Source of the DNA: Pezizomycotina sp. ARF18
Taxonomy: Eukaryota; Ascomycota
Direction: 5' to 3'
Assembly (NCBI GenBank): GCA_002224055.1
Contig: AZLU01000249.1
Location: forward strand, 1-58,106
Length of the DNA: 58,106 nucleotides
Positions within the stretch are counted from its first letter, which is position 1, and every line of letters begins with the position of its first letter. The notes below the pieces were generated by a model. The model saw nothing but the letters and a program-made list of their open reading frames with translations. It did not search any database and was not told the DNA's origin. The position numbers and the translations under genes were made by a program. Shown here in pieces: positions 24,663 to 37,108 of this stretch.

Positions 24663-25420
24663 TGCGCTTTGAATACGTTAGAGGAAGAAGGATAAACAGA
24701 AATCTGTAGATAAACCTGATCGCTCCCAACAAAAACAGCACAAAATTTATACGACGTAGGAAGTGAAAAAAAAAAAAAAAAAAAAGGTAAGGCGAAGAGT
24801 GAGGGTAAATGAATTATAATGAAGTATTATTATTATCTCCTCGGATTACGTTGGACCCAAGTATTTATTTACTTCTTTATCTTTTATCCCTTTCCCTCCT
24901 CGCAGGGAAGTTGCCTTCTGTTGTAGGTTGATGTCGGGTTTATGAAAAAAAGATGAATGTGGGAAGGGAAAAAAAAAAATGAGAAAAATGAGAATGAAAA
25001 TAATAATGATAATTTTGTTCCCCTTCCCTAGTAAAAAAAAAAAAATTCTTTGTGCCAAATTAATTTAATTATTTTATTATTATTTGTTACCCGGGCTATT
25101 AATCCTTTTCTCTTCAGAATTTTCTCTTGCGCCAAAAAGGACAAAATAAGGCGAGGTTGTACACGCCTCTCGACGCTTTTGGACTTTTAAGCTAGCTCTG
25201 CATCTGCACAACTATAGTGGATTACTGTCATATAATTTATACCAACGAGTCCGAGTAACGGACATATACTCTATTGAGGGAGTCGTAGGGTTTCTTTTCT
25301 TGCATTGATAAATTTGTAGAAACATGTATTGGATATCGAGGTTTCAAAGGAGAGCATCGAACCTCTGACGGAGAGCTGTCGCAAGGTGAAATAACCCCAA
25401 AAACAGCCAATACAATGCAG
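24663..25420. other. Spacer between SR-protein promoter and galactokinase 3' end
   Basis: About 760 bp between two minus-strand genes, with an A-tract at 24768-24785 and AT-rich stretches near 25060-25085. It should hold the promoter of the SR-protein gene and the 3' end of the galactokinase transcript. No other gene seen. Confidence 0.45.
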
Positions 25421-27339
25421 CTATCCACAATTGTAAATTATCGCACCGTTGGACGGCTCGGAGACCACAATAGCTTCCTCCAGGCTTGTAGCATCTTTGA
25501 GAACATGTGGAAATTCTTTGCGTAGTATTCAGTTTTCCATGCCTCCTTGACAGCTTCTAGCTTGTCTTCGTTACTAGATGGACGCTGCATCCGCCCCACC
25601 CTGCTCCCGTTAACCTGCTGCCGTAAGCCCCGCGTTACGTGCAAGCTCACACAATTGATCCAACTCGGGCATGAGCACTCGTACAAATCACGACATGATA
25701 CCTGAGATTCGTTCATGAGATCTCCTAGCTTTTCCAGAAGCGTTGTCGAAGCGCTGGAGGGCGCCGTTTTGAGGATATCTGTGAAACGTTTAACCCGCAG
25801 GCTTCACTGAACACATGAACAGCGCGTTGCTGCAGCTTGAACTTCTTTGCGTCAACTGTTAAAAAATCGTCAGCAGGCGCGGAAATATACATTTTCGAAC
25901 GTCCGATAGCCAAAAGGAGGCCTATTGGATGCTGTAGTTGCGAAAGAAGCCGATGGTAGTAGCCGAATGAATATTTCGAATTTACTTACCTGGCAACGTC
26001 ATATTTTATTCCGAAGCTCACCAGAACTCAAACCCAGTAGCTCTGCAATTTCACTTTCAGTGTACCCTTCTAATTTATCCAAGGTTTTTCTAGCAACCTC
26101 GATCATTTCTTCAAGTTCCTTCGAGAAGATTTGAGGATCCTCAGAAGCATTGTCTGTAGGTTTTTTCTCCTATGCTGAAAGTAGCGAGACTGGAACCACG
26201 AAGCGAGCGACCTAAAGGGCTCTGGTCTTTCGGTAGAGATCAACCCGGAATTTTTTGGCCAGAATTTCTGCCGCGAGGGTCGTTTCTACAACCCTGAGGT
26301 TGTAGTGTATAGGTGCGGTCACACGTTTATCGGCCACCACGTATGACTGGGCTACCAGAAATACAATCTTTTGCTGGGTAGAAGGAATCGAATGTGACGC
26401 CTTGAGGAAGGCGTAAATGAAACGTATAAGGCATTTCCAGCTTCTCCAAATACGGAAGCCGCTTGATCCATACTGTATCATTAGATAATCAGGATAGTCA
26501 ACGAGTGTTCGTCATTAGCAACCTACGCGAGCTAAAAAAAAAAAAAAAAAAAGAAAAAAGAAAAAAGAAAAAGAATCTTACCCCCACTATTCACACAACA
26601 AATCTCTCGCTGACGATTGCGATATTTACCAGCTCCTCTTTGTTGACCTCTTTCTCGCCGTTTGCTGCTAATGTTGCAAGCGCACTTGCGCAGGTGAAAG
26701 CTGCACTACTGCTGAGGCGCTTCCGCTGGGGACCATACCATGAACCATGACGTCCATGCTTACGGGCTTCTCCGCTGCAGCTCTGGCGTTCCTCTTGAGG
26801 ACTTCCATGGCACCTTAAAGCCAGATTTGAAGTAATTTGACCATTCGTGCTTGCTGCCATCGATTTCTACATCTTGGCCGTGCTTCACCACGAAGGAGCT
26901 GGAGGGGAATCTATCGGATTCCAGATTTGCAATTCTGATCTTAGATTCCGCAACATCCGATGGATTCTGCACAACGGAGACAGCAATCAAGAGGTCTGCC
27001 GTCACAGCCATGGGCAAAACTTCGTAAAGCATGTAGTCGATGTGCTATTTCATGTATGTACGGGATCAGCCTCAGCTCCTGAAATTTGTAGTGATGAATT
27101 TAGCTCCATCCGCGCCCTAAAAATATATATCAGGTCGGGCGGTGGAGCGAGATCTATAGAATCGTACTTCGCCTATAATATTACTCGGCCAGGACATCTC
27201 GAAACAAAGTCTGGCTGTTTGCCGTAAATCTCCTCGAATTTGGATGAGAGGTTGTTCCACCGTGCACCTTGCGCTAACAGAGCCTGCGAGGATATATCTT
27301 GTCGAGTGAGTCGACCACCGTAACAGCTCCCGACGCCAT
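25421..27339 (-). CDS. GAL1: Galactokinase
   Basis: Cytosolic GHMP kinase that phosphorylates galactose to galactose-1-phosphate, first step of the Leloir pathway. Starts MASGAVTVVDSLDKIYPRR at 27339. Then WNNLSSKFEEIYGKQPDFV and the substrate-binding motif GRV-IIGE | HIDY, split by an intron (about 27041-27157). Further on: EVLPMAVTADLLIAVSV, KHEWSNYFKSGF, the ATP-binding GHMP motif LSSSAAFTCASALA, VNKEELVNIAIVSERFV, MDQAASVFGEAGNALYVSF, SYVVADKRVTAPIHYNLRVV, LEEMIEVARKTLDKLEGY, FKLQQRAVHVFSEA, LGDLMNESQVSC, the C-terminal GHMP motif RLTGAGWGGCSV and NGAIIYNCG at the TAG (25421). At least six frame changes, for example near 26598. No GAL7 or GAL10 in the window. Confidence 0.9.
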
Positions 27340-27960
27340 TTTGAATTTGTCGCGCGTGCACCTCCTTTACTTATGATAAGTTCCCTCAGAATATTTATAG
27401 GATCGTCTTTTCCCCCAAGTTCGTTCTTTTTCATCAGGTTTGCAGAGCTCTACAACGACTTGTCGTCGTCGTCGAGTGTATCGTATGTGCAGCGGAATTT
27501 ACCGGTCGCTGTCACCTGCAAAGCAGAGAGAAGATCACGATCGGAGGTTGGTGCAATTTTCCGCTTCGGCATGAGCTTAAAAGAAGTTTAGGTGGGAATT
27601 GAAAAGTCCTTCGCCTGTCGTCCGATCCTTTTTTTTTTCAAGTGTTGTAAACCACAACCCCACTCCACTTAACACAATCCATTACAGCTAAAGTGCGGGG
27701 TGTGAAAATCTTTCCTTTGAGCTCCTAGTTTGTACCTTGGTAGTATATAAAAGCGTCTTTGGGTGTATATTTTGCCGGTGCCGACGGTTTTTTTTTTTTT
27801 TTTCTTTTTTCCTTTTTTTTCCCACTCAGCTTCTTCCCAAAAAAGAGAGAGAGGAAGGAAGGAAGAAACAAAGACAGAAAGTCAAAAAACCGGTCCCTTA
27901 ATGCCATTTCTTCTCTACTTCAATTGTTTGATATCTTTGGATAGAGCCTGGCTTTTTTCT

Positions 27961-28075
27961 TTTTTTTTTTTTTTTTTTTTCAAAAAAAAAAAAAAAAAAA
28001 AAAAAATCCTGCCTGTAACAGGAACATATCTTCCTCGAACTCCCCCCCCCAAAAAAAAAAAAAAAAAAAAAAAAA
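27961..28075. repeat. T20-C-A25 palindrome followed by C9-A25 tract
   Basis: Twenty T, one C, then 25 A (27961-28006) form a perfect foldback. It is followed 35 bp later by C9 (28042-28050) and A25 (28051-28075). Located between the galactokinase and ILV2 starts. Open frames through it are artefacts. Confidence 0.9.
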
Positions 28076-28253
28076 GTAATACAATTCCATGCATGCTGGA
28101 TAAAACTGAGTCTGGCGGAGGTTAGGGTTGTGTATGATGCATCATCCATCGGCAGCCCTACGTTAAAAGGCATCGTTTTTATTTAAAAAGGCGAATTATC
28201 ATGTCCAGTGCCTGGGAGAGAAGGGATAAAAAAATCTACAGGAGTTCAAGCAA

Positions 28254-28394
28254 ATGGCACCCTTGAAGCAGCTTGTTAGCAACCATTCATTCAGCCCTCA
28301 TCGTATAGTTCTTTGGCTACCTGAAGAACTTAGCCAATGTGTCATATTCGCAAAAGAAGGAGAGGAATCCGTCCTCCCGGTAAGCGTTTATTGA
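28254..28394 (+). CDS. Small ORF or exon of unknown function
   Basis: A 46-codon frame starting MAPLKQLVSNHSFSPHRI and continuing with LWLPEELSQCVIFAKEGEES. It has a balanced amino-acid composition unlike the homopolymer peptides around it. A plausible splice donor (CCG|GTAAGC) near its end means it could be a first exon. I find no convincing second exon and do not recognise the protein. It may instead be an upstream ORF in a long ILV2 leader. Confidence 0.2.
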   Translation: MAPLKQLVSNHSFSPHRIVLWLPEELSQCVIFAKEGEESVLPVSVY

Positions 28395-29473
28395 TTTATC
28401 TATTTTATTTCCTTCCATGATGTTTAAACAAGCATGACGGGGCAGGATGAAGGAAGTAAAGTAAGGAATCATCACATTCTTCTATAATAATAAATGTAAA
28501 GAAGAAAGATTTTACTCCGGCATCGGCAATTGCATGATTGGACAATTGGCAGGATTCTATGAAGATCGGACCTTTTTTTCCTTTTTCTTAATGCATCTCT
28601 ACTCAACTGCGGAAAAGAAAAGAAAAAAAATTTCCCTTTTCCTTTTCCTTTCGTCCCCCACATACACCCTTAGCTTGTGAAAGGGTGGTAGTGCTTATAC
28701 CTTGGATGAGTTATAGTAAGAAACTCGGCGGTCATTAAAAAACGAGACCACCTCGTTTTGACAGACTAAGCCGGCCGCCGCACGAGGGAAAGCATTAACG
28801 CTTGGGAAAAATAAAAATAATAATAATAATAGTAATAATAATTAGAATAAGTAAAAGTGTATATAATGATAGAAGTAGAAATAGGATGACTCCTCCTCCT
28901 CCCGACCCGAGGAGTAGATCCATTTATATAAAAGGGAATTGAAATAACTCAATTCGTTGTTGTCCTCTTTTTTTTTTTTTTTTTTTGCTTCTCTTTCAAT
29001 CTTTATTCATCTTCAGTTCGTTTGCCATCTCCTAAGGACCAGGGCCGTATTTCAGTATTTTGTCTACCTAATAAGTGTCATTTTTTCAAAAACATACAAT
29101 ATTAGATGCTTACTTAGAAAGATTTAAATACGAACAAGCCATATAGTTCGATCATTTTATTATTATCTTTATTGCTATTTTCCTTGTTTTGTGACACTCA
29201 TTATTATATAAAGACTTTATATTCTATTTTCAGTGGGAAAAAAGAAAACCCTCTCCAATAAGCTCACAAGGCCTCCGTCCAAAAAGTACAAAGAAGAATT
29301 TTTTTTTTTTTTTTTTTTTTTTATATTTATCCATAAACCTTCTTTCGCCATTTATATACACCTTGCATTTCTTCTCAGTCGGTTCGCCATCAAAGAATAG
29401 CAACGACGTTGAAATTTTCTACGGACTAAAGGCAGCAAAAGAAACAAAGCGACAGCCAAAAAAAAAAAAAAAA

Positions 29474-29712
29474 TGATCAGAACAGCCACAGCAGGCTCTT
29501 TTCGGGCCCTCGGCCGGAGGGATGCCCCAAGAATGGCCCGAGTTCTTCACACGACAGCTCCGGCCGCAGCAATGTCTCCCTACAGAGCAACGACAAAGAC
29601 ATGGTCGCCAAACCCACAACAGAGAAAGCAGAGCACTGCGAATGCGTAGTTATATCTATCATAAGACGGTGCAACGAAATAAGCGAAGCAAACCCCCACC
29701 CCCCCCCCCCCA

Positions 29713-29744
<32 letters not shown>

Positions 29745-31942
29745 GAACACATATTTACTGATACATGGACTTTATAGCGCCGTCACAAGGCCTGTTCCTG
29801 CGCCAGCTTTCCAGCAGGACGTCCCCCACCTAAAGCGCACGATGTTCACCTCTACAGACAACTCCAGAGATGACGATTCGTAGTTTCTCCTATAGTCGAT
29901 CTACTACATCCAATGGCTGTTCCACATTACTCACCAAGATAATTATTAGTCCTTATTGGAATGACTGGCGGTGAAAATATTTCATGAGATGATGCAAGCA
30001 TGGTGTAAAACATATATGTATGCCCCTTTTGTTCTCGGTCCTCAGTACTCTGCTCAAAGCATATGGGATGTTTCACATCCTTCAACCGGTGAGGCGCTGA
30101 CTCAATCTTTTCTTTTTCTCTTTAATATAGTTGGATACCCTGTGGGCGATTTTACCGTCTTCGACGCAATCTTCAATTCGAAGCATTTCGATTTATTCTT
30201 CCAAGACACGAACAAGGTGCCGGTCACATGCAGAAGGCTACGCTAGGGCTTCTGGAAAGCCGGTGTTGTCCTTGTTACCTCTGGGCCCGGAGCTACGAAC
30301 GTCATAACGCCAATGCAAGATGCCCTTAGTGACGGTACAACCATTGGTTGTTTTCTGCGGCCAGGTCCCAACCACTGCCATCGCACGGACGCTTCCAGGA
30401 AGCCGACGTGTGGTATCAGTCGGTCCTGCACCAAGTGGAACGTCATGGTCAAGAGCGTTGCTGAGCTCCACGCCGTATAAATGAAGCATTTGAGATGCAA
30501 CTTCTGGTCGGCCGGGCCCCGTCCTTGTAGATTTGCCCAAGGACGTCACAGCTGCTACCTTCGAACCCCGATTCCCATCCAGTCATCTCTCCCGACACAC
30601 CCACCGCCGCTTCCCTTGCTCTGAAAGTTGAGCTCGGAAAAAGCTGGATGATACAATCAAGCGAGTTGCCCACTGATCACAATTTCCAAAAAGCCAGTCA
30701 TCTATGCAGCCAAGGTATTTGGCCACACCAGAGGGCCTGCCCTTCTCAGCAGCTTGTCGATACCGCAATATCCCGGTAACGACCACCCTACAAGGCCTAG
30801 GTGCATTTGATGAACTTGATGAAAGGAGTTGCACATGCTCGGCATGCATGCAGCCATACGCGAATATGGCCATGCAAGAGGCCGACCTCATTCTTGCTCT
30901 TGGTGCGCGCTTTGACGATCGAGTCACCGGAACTATCACAAAATTCGCCCCCCAGGCGAAGCTTGCGGCGAGTGAAAAGCGTGGTGGCATTGTTCATTTC
31001 GAGATTATGCCCAAGAATATCAACAAGGTCGTTCAAGCCACGGAGGCTGTCGAAGGTGATGTCATCCAGAACCTAAACACCTTTTACGCAGCTCGCACCA
31101 AATCAATCGAAGCGCCCCGAATGGTTCAAGCAGATCGCCAACTGGAAAGCGCGCTTCCCGTTTGACTTTGACAGAACTATGGACAACGGGCTCATCAAAC
31201 CCCAGCTTGTTATCGAAGAACTTTCGAACCAGGTCGCCTCGAGAAAGGAAGAGGTCGTCATACTACCGGTGTTGGTCAGCATCAGATGTGGGCTGCTCAG
31301 CACTTCCGCTGGAGATATCCACGGACAATGATAACCTCTGGCGGTCTGGGACCATGGATACGGTCTCCCCAGTGCTATTGGTGCCAAGGTTGCGCGGCCG
31401 GAGGCTATGGTTGTTGACATTGACGGGGATGCCAGCTTCCAGATGACTCTCATGGAGCTCGCCACTGCTGCGCAATTCAATATTGGTGTCAAGATCATGG
31501 TTTTGAACAACGAAGAACAAGGCATGGTTACTCAGTGGCAGTCTCTCTTCTACGAGGACAGGTTCGCACACACGCACCAGGGCAACCCTGACTTTGTCAA
31601 GGTGGCGGAAGCTATGGGCGTCAAGGGTATCCGTGCTTCAAAGCCTGAAGAGCTCTCAGGCAAGGTGAAGGAAATGATTGATTACAACGAGGGACCGATC
31701 CTCCTTGAAGTCATCGTTGATAAGAAGGTCCCTGTGCTGCCTATGGTACGGGGGTGGTCTTCATGAATTTATTGCCTTTGATGCTGGTAAGTCCCATCCT
31801 CTGCTTAAAACAAGAGGCAGATCAATCGATTAAATAAAAGGTCATAAAATTTGGTCATACGAATACTAATGAATTTTTTCCCCTTTGAACAGAGAAGGAG
31901 AAAATTCGGAGACAGAAAATGAAAGAGAGATCTGGACATTAG
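29474..31942 (+). CDS. ILV2: Acetolactate (acetohydroxyacid) synthase catalytic subunit
   Basis: Thiamine-diphosphate enzyme of mitochondria, first common step of valine, leucine and isoleucine synthesis. The ATG at 29474 gives [20 protein letters not shown], an Arg/Ala-rich targeting presequence. Next is a segment resembling ISHEMMQAW and [12 protein letters not shown]. The catalytic-glutamate motif EQGAGHM is at about 30210-30230, then [50 protein letters not shown] and [33 protein letters not shown] is seen as [13 protein letters not shown]. The ThDP/Mg motif [18 protein letters not shown] spans to [13 protein letters not shown]. The last exon, [16 protein letters not shown], ends at TAG 31940-31942. 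An intron at about 31788-31890 precedes it. Many frame changes are visible, including lost G near 30230 and 30260. The presequence-to-core region (29640-30130) is poorly resolved. Confidence 0.88.
29693..29735. repeat. C-tract/A-tract in the 5' part of ILV2
   Basis: CCCCCA, then C13 (29699-29711), then A24 (29712-29735), just after the presequence exon of ILV2 and probably within an intron. The same order, C-run then A-run in the sense direction, is found at 28042-28075 and, on the minus strand, at 37358-37398. Confidence 0.9.
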
Positions 31943-33058
31943 GATCTCTAACTTTATGATACCCTTCATCATATCTCCGATATTTTCCCATTACTGGCGT
32001 TTTCAATTACATCTTTGTTTTTTATGCCTCAAGTATTTCTTCCTCGTATTCTATACCGTGCCAAAAGTTTTCTTTCATGACAATCTACTATTGTTTGTTT
32101 TTCTTTTTCTCCCAGTATTATCTATCCCAGAAGTCATCTATAATGCCTTTAATATTAATGATATTATTTTATGGCCAGAGTCCGCCTGTAATTGGTATTA
32201 TTATTGTACTTCCGAAAGCGCGGACATCCATTCTTCTGTACATATCCTTCACCCCCCTTTTTTGTCGTTGTTTCTTAAGCATATGATGAGCGATGTTTTC
32301 ATTTCCCCCCTCTTTTTCATTCTATTTCTTTCAAAAGTTACACTGCGTTCGACGGTTATCAAATTTCGTCTGCAGCATTCATAAGCTGATCATCTACCAG
32401 CTGTATATGACCGTATTAGTATTCAAAATACCGTGTTACTTTTATAAACGAAAAGGGGTTTATATTAGTTGTATTGATTAAAGCGGTATTGAGACGGTTT
32501 AGATATATCAATATTTTTTTAAGATCAGATAGAGGTTACAAAAAGCGTTTATTACAGATTTTATAGCACGGAGGTGCTGTTGGCAGACGGCACTGCGAAT
32601 TATACAGTCTACTTATCATTTGTGATCGATACTTCGATCCTCGAAGGTGGTGTCTGTCTAGTTGAGCTTATGAAAGGATTCGTCCCCTTGTGAAAAACAT
32701 ACTACTTTTTATATTCGAATATTTTGTGTCTATTTCGTTTCTTGTAGGGGAAGTCTCTCTGGGTGTCACCTGCGATATATTTTGTACGTGCAGGCTCCCC
32801 CGAAAAAAAAAAATAAAAAAAAGGATTGAATTATAAAACTACGCACACACAACTAGTTCGTCCCAAAATAACCAACACCCTTGGCTAAGTTGATCCCTTA
32901 TATATTCGAATACCCTCTCACCTTTTGGCAACCACTGCCGCCATCTCCACCACCCGCCTACGTAACTCAACCTGCTACCTGCTGACGCGCCGATTTTTAT
33001 ACGAAATAGAGCCGAATACGATCGAGGGAAAAACTAAAGAAACAAAATAAGAATAGTC
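31943..33058. other. Spacer between ILV2 and VPS35
   Basis: About 1.1 kb, pyrimidine- and AT-rich. Open frames at 31956-32481 are rich in Phe, Ile and Leu because of T-runs and match nothing. Probably ILV2 3' untranslated region followed by the VPS35 promoter, which includes CACCACCCGCC-type sequence near 32940-32960. Confidence 0.45.
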
Positions 33059-36000
33059 ATGTCTTCTGACATGATGCAAAGCGACGAGAGCCGGTTGCTC
33101 GAGGAGGCTCTGGGGGTGGTTAAACAGCAGACTAGAATGATGCTGAAGTGCCTAGAAACCCCGGGAAGCTGATGGATGCTCTGAAGTGCAGGTGCGATCT
33201 TAGAAAAAGCTCAAATCTTCGCTGATTCTCAGGCCCCTCCTACTACTTTAACTCCTCCGTCCCTATCTCTAGCTATATACTCTCGGCCTCGCCGGCCGAC
33301 TTGTCGCTGCCATGTGCTGACCTTCCGTTTGGTTTCTCGCTTCCAGTTCGACCCTCGTATCGGAGCTGCGCACCAGCAGCCTCGGCCAAGCAATACTACG
33401 AGCTCTACATGGCCGTATTCGACGCACTAAGGCACCTCTCGGTCTTCCTGCGGGAAAGCCACCCTGTTAATCACTTGGCAGACTTGTACGAGCTCGTTCA
33501 ATATGCAGGTACGACAAAACCCGCCGCTCCCCTTTCAAGTAACATGCGATAGCGAAACTTAGAAAATCAATGGATTGGAGGGAATGACATACTTCGAATC
33601 GAACGACCGCTTTTGATAAAAAAAAAGAAGAAAAAACAGAGGAAATAAGAGGAGAGAAGCAATGCTCATTATCTATTTCTCACCAATTTAGGGAATATCG
33701 TGCCACGGCTATATTTGATGATCACCGTGGGTACGGTCTATATGGGGATCGAAGATGCTCCCGTGAAGGAAATCATGAAGGACATGATGGAAATGAGCCG
33801 AGGAGTCCAACACCCCGTCCGGTAAAATACCTACCACCTACAGGATCCTACCGGCGTATATCGAGAAATAGCGCTGAATGCTAACATTCGTTCCGGAATA
33901 GCGGTTTATTCCTACGATACTATTTATCAGGCAAGCACGAGACTATCTGCCTACGGGTACTGGAGACGGGTTGGTGCAAATATTCCTCCATAAAAAATGT
34001 CATAAAGGATTCCTGCTTGAGGCAAGGCTAACAATGCTAACGTTTCACGCCGAGCGACTACAGACCCGAGGGGAACTACAGGATTCGATTTCGTTCATAC
34101 TTACCAACTTCGTCGAAATGAACAAGCTCTGGGTCCGCCTCCAGCACCAGGGCCATTCAAGAGATCGGGAGAAGCGAATGCAGGAAAGACGCGAACTACA
34201 GCTCCTCGTGGGAAGCAATTTAGTACGGCTAAGCCAGCTGGTGGATCTCAAGACTTACAAGAACGTGATTCTTCAGCCATTGCTAGAGCAAGTTGTTCAG
34301 TGCAGGGATAAACTCGCCCAGGAATACCTTCTGGAAGGTTAGTATCGAGATCAAGTTTCTCGATGTTTGCGCGAGGTTTCTACTGAAGATGACGATAGCT
34401 AATACATTCTTCTGGACTGCCTTATGAAGTGATCACCCAGGTCTTTCCCGACGAATACCACCTTCACACGCTGAATGAATTCTTATCGGCAACAGCGAAG
34501 CTCAATAGGGATGTAAACGTCAAGCAAATCGTGGTCGGCATAATGGACAGACTATCCAACTTTGCGGCTAGGGACGTACAGGACGAAGATGAGGAGAAGC
34601 TGAGGGAGAAAGAAACTGAAGCAATAACACAGCTCTTGGAGGATCTCCAATTGGAGAAGGAGAAAGTCGAAGCTGCAAACAGGCCGCAAAGGACGCCGAA
34701 GGAGATACCGCACCACCGAAGGATGCAACTGCTACCGAAGGGGAGACTGATGTGACGCCTGCAGACCAAAGCGTTCCCGACACCGCTGAATCTGCAAATG
34801 AAGACTCGGAAACGCTGGGAGATGGGACGAAGACGCCGGATAAATCTATATTATCGAAGTCAAGCTCTTCGAAATATCTATGACCAAGTCTTGAGGCTTG
34901 TAAATGCTCAGCAACTTGCTATACAAGATACCACGGCTCTGTTAGTGTCATTGGTAAATCTTGCCCTCAACATATACCCCGAGAAGCTCATATATGTCAA
35001 CCAGGTCCTCCGTTATGCCCTCGAAAAGGTTACCGAGTTTGGCAAATAGCACAGACCTGCACCACCCAACAACGCAAAAGAACCTGCTGGCTTTAATGCT
35101 AGCTCCTGTGAACTCCTACAAGTCTATTTTTACAGTTACTTCCCTTCCCAACTACCTTCCTCTTCTTCACGCGCAGTCATACCCCACCAGAAGATCCATT
35201 GCCGGCTCTGTTATCAAAACCATACTATCCTCGAAGCTTAAGATCGACACCCCAAAAAACGCCGAGGCAATCCTCGAAATTGTGAAGGTGCTCATAAAAG
35301 AAGGATCTCAGCATCAGCCAAGCTACCCGGTGCTCAGCAGCCGCGGAAGTCTAGAGAAGCCGAGAACGAGGATATTGTCGAAGAGCAAGGTTGGCTAGCA
35401 CGGCTAGTTCATTTGTTCCAATCTGACAATAACGATACCCAGTTCAAGGTATGTTATTGTGTTTCACCCGTATAACGAGTACGCAAAGTAACTAATTGGT
35501 GCATTGGGTTCTTTAGCTACTTCAAACTGCCCAGAAAGCTTTTGCTGAGGGCGGGGACCGGATACGTTACACGAGTCCTGCTCTGATAACGCAGTGTGTC
35601 AACCTGGCGCGGCGCTACAAGACTCGCGAGCATTTCGACGACGAATGGCAGACGATGAGTAATTCGCTGTATAAGTTCATGCACCAAATCCTGAGCAACT
35701 TGTATAACCGTGTCGGCTGCGCGGACTTGTGTCTGCGTTTGCACGTCTTCTGCGGCCAGGTTGCGGACCAGACGGCATTCGAGGAAGTCGCCTACGAGTT
35801 CTTTGCCCAGGCTTTCACAATTTACGAGGAAGCCATTTCGGACTCTAGAGCTCAGTTCCAGGCGGTCTGCATCATATCTGGGGCGCTCCACTCGACGCGC
35901 AACTTTTCGAAGGAGAACTATGATACTTTAATCACTAAGTGTGCTCTGCACGGGTCTAAACTCTTGAAAAAGGTTAGTAGAAGACCTCCTTGGTGCTGCC

Positions 36001-36620
36001 TTAATTAGAATTATATACGTATTTGTATTGGCAAACCACTAACATCTCCGTAGCCGGACCAATGTCGAGCGGTCTACCTGGCTAGTCACCTATGGTGGGC
36101 TGTCGAGATCCCCGGCCGGACAGAGGAAGAAGGAAAACCTGTAAGTCACTCAAGTGTTTAGCGTTGCGCAAATTCCTTCCTTAAAAGAATTCTACGCTGA
36201 CTTTGATGGGCGCCACCATGAAATAGTTGTACCGGGATGGCAAGAGGGTGCTGGAGTGCTTGCAGCGTGCTCTGCGCGTTGCTGATGCTTGCATGGACGC
36301 GGCCGTATCTATTGAACTATTCGTTGAAATCCTCAACAGATACGTTTATTATTTCGATCACCAGAATGATGCTGTAGTTTTTGGGTCCTTCTTGCCGCGT
36401 TTTACGTGAGCCTGGACTCAATCGCTAAATATTTCAAAATTGCAAAAAAAAAACAGGTCACTGTTAAGTACATCAACGGCCTCATAGAGTTGATCCACTC
36501 CAACCTCGGAAACAACAGCGACAGCGCTGCCAGCGAAAATCCCAGAGCGCACTTCGAGAGGACGCTGGATTATATCGCTTCGAGGATTACGAAGGCGTTG
36601 TTACTGACATTAAGGGCTAA
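33059..36620 (+). CDS. VPS35: Retromer subunit Vps35
   Basis: Cargo-recognition subunit of the retromer, which retrieves receptors from endosomes to the Golgi. Exon 1 (33059-33191) gives [18 protein letters not shown] and [11 protein letters not shown]. Exon 2 (33347-33508) has [18 protein letters not shown] and [17 protein letters not shown]. Exon 3 has the conserved [15 protein letters not shown] and [13 protein letters not shown]. Then [117 protein letters not shown] and [16 protein letters not shown] equivalents follow. The end is [13 protein letters not shown] with TAA 36618-36620. The length and alpha-solenoid order fit the whole family protein. Several frameshifts, for example near 34690, 34860 and 36570. 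Confidence 0.95.
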
Positions 36621-37108
36621 GCGAGAGAGAGACATTCGCCTTCCGTCCCATCGTATTCCCAACATGTAAATAAAAAAAAAAAAAAAAAAAAAAGAATTGC
36701 TCCTTTACGTATGTTAATCAGCGAAACTTGTAGCGTTCCAGTTGATTGGAATATACCTCCCCTCAAATAATGTCAAGCCGTCTTTAGCAACCTACTATGT
36801 ACCCTAATTCTTTAGTTGCACCGCACTCTGCTATAGTTCTATACTTGGGTATAGAAAATAATATTGATATTTTTGATCCTTCCAAAGCCATTTATGAATC
36901 AAATCAAGAGCTAAACAGATACAAAAAAAGCAGATATTGGAAAGACTATAATATGAGTATGGCTTCTGGATAGCCAATGTTCAGCATATTTCAAGAATAA
37001 AACACCGCTATGCTTCAAGTTAAATGACTTAAAAAAGTATTTTGTTGAGATATCAAAAGAATAAGGAGGAATGAAGGATCGCTTAAAAGAAAAGGAAAAA
37101 CGGCACTA
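36621..37108. other. Convergent spacer between VPS35 and coiled-coil gene
   Basis: About 490 bp between convergent stops, beginning with an A-tract at 36672-36693. It contains the small open frame listed separately at 36797-36973. Otherwise nothing recognised. Confidence 0.4.
36797..36973 (+). CDS. Small ORF of unknown function (58 aa)
   Basis: A 58-codon frame starting MYPNSLVAPHSAIVLYLGIE and including NNIDIFDPSKAIYESNQ and RYKKSRYWKDYNM. The composition is protein-like with AT-rich codons, unlike neighbouring genes. It lies between two convergent stops with no visible promoter. It could be a decayed fragment of a mobile or organellar sequence, or chance. I do not recognise it. Confidence 0.2.
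   Translation: MYPNSLVAPHSAIVLYLGIENNIDIFDPSKAIYESNQELNRYKKSRYWKDYNMSMASG

Larger units (their letters stand above)
27340..29473. other. Divergent spacer between galactokinase and ILV2
   Basis: About 2.1 kb between divergent genes. It contains a T20-C-A25 palindrome at 27961-28006, a C9-A25 tract at 28042-28075 and further T-tracts near 28968-28986 and 29300-29322. A short minus-strand frame begins MPKRKIAPTSDRD at about 27573, with unknown meaning. The region should include both promoters. Confidence 0.45.

Noticed and set aside
25421-27339. Galactose gene cluster
   Set aside because: Only galactokinase is present; no epimerase or uridylyltransferase lies nearby.
27540-27580. Gal4-type site upstream of galactokinase
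   Set aside because: A CGG...CCG pair is present but the spacing is not 11 bases.
28100-28115. Gcn4-like site upstream of ILV2 (TGAGTC)
   Set aside because: Only six of seven consensus bases match, far from the start; common by chance.
27763-28173. Frames across the poly(T)/poly(A)/poly(C) block
   Set aside because: Phe- and Lys-runs derived from homopolymers, not proteins.
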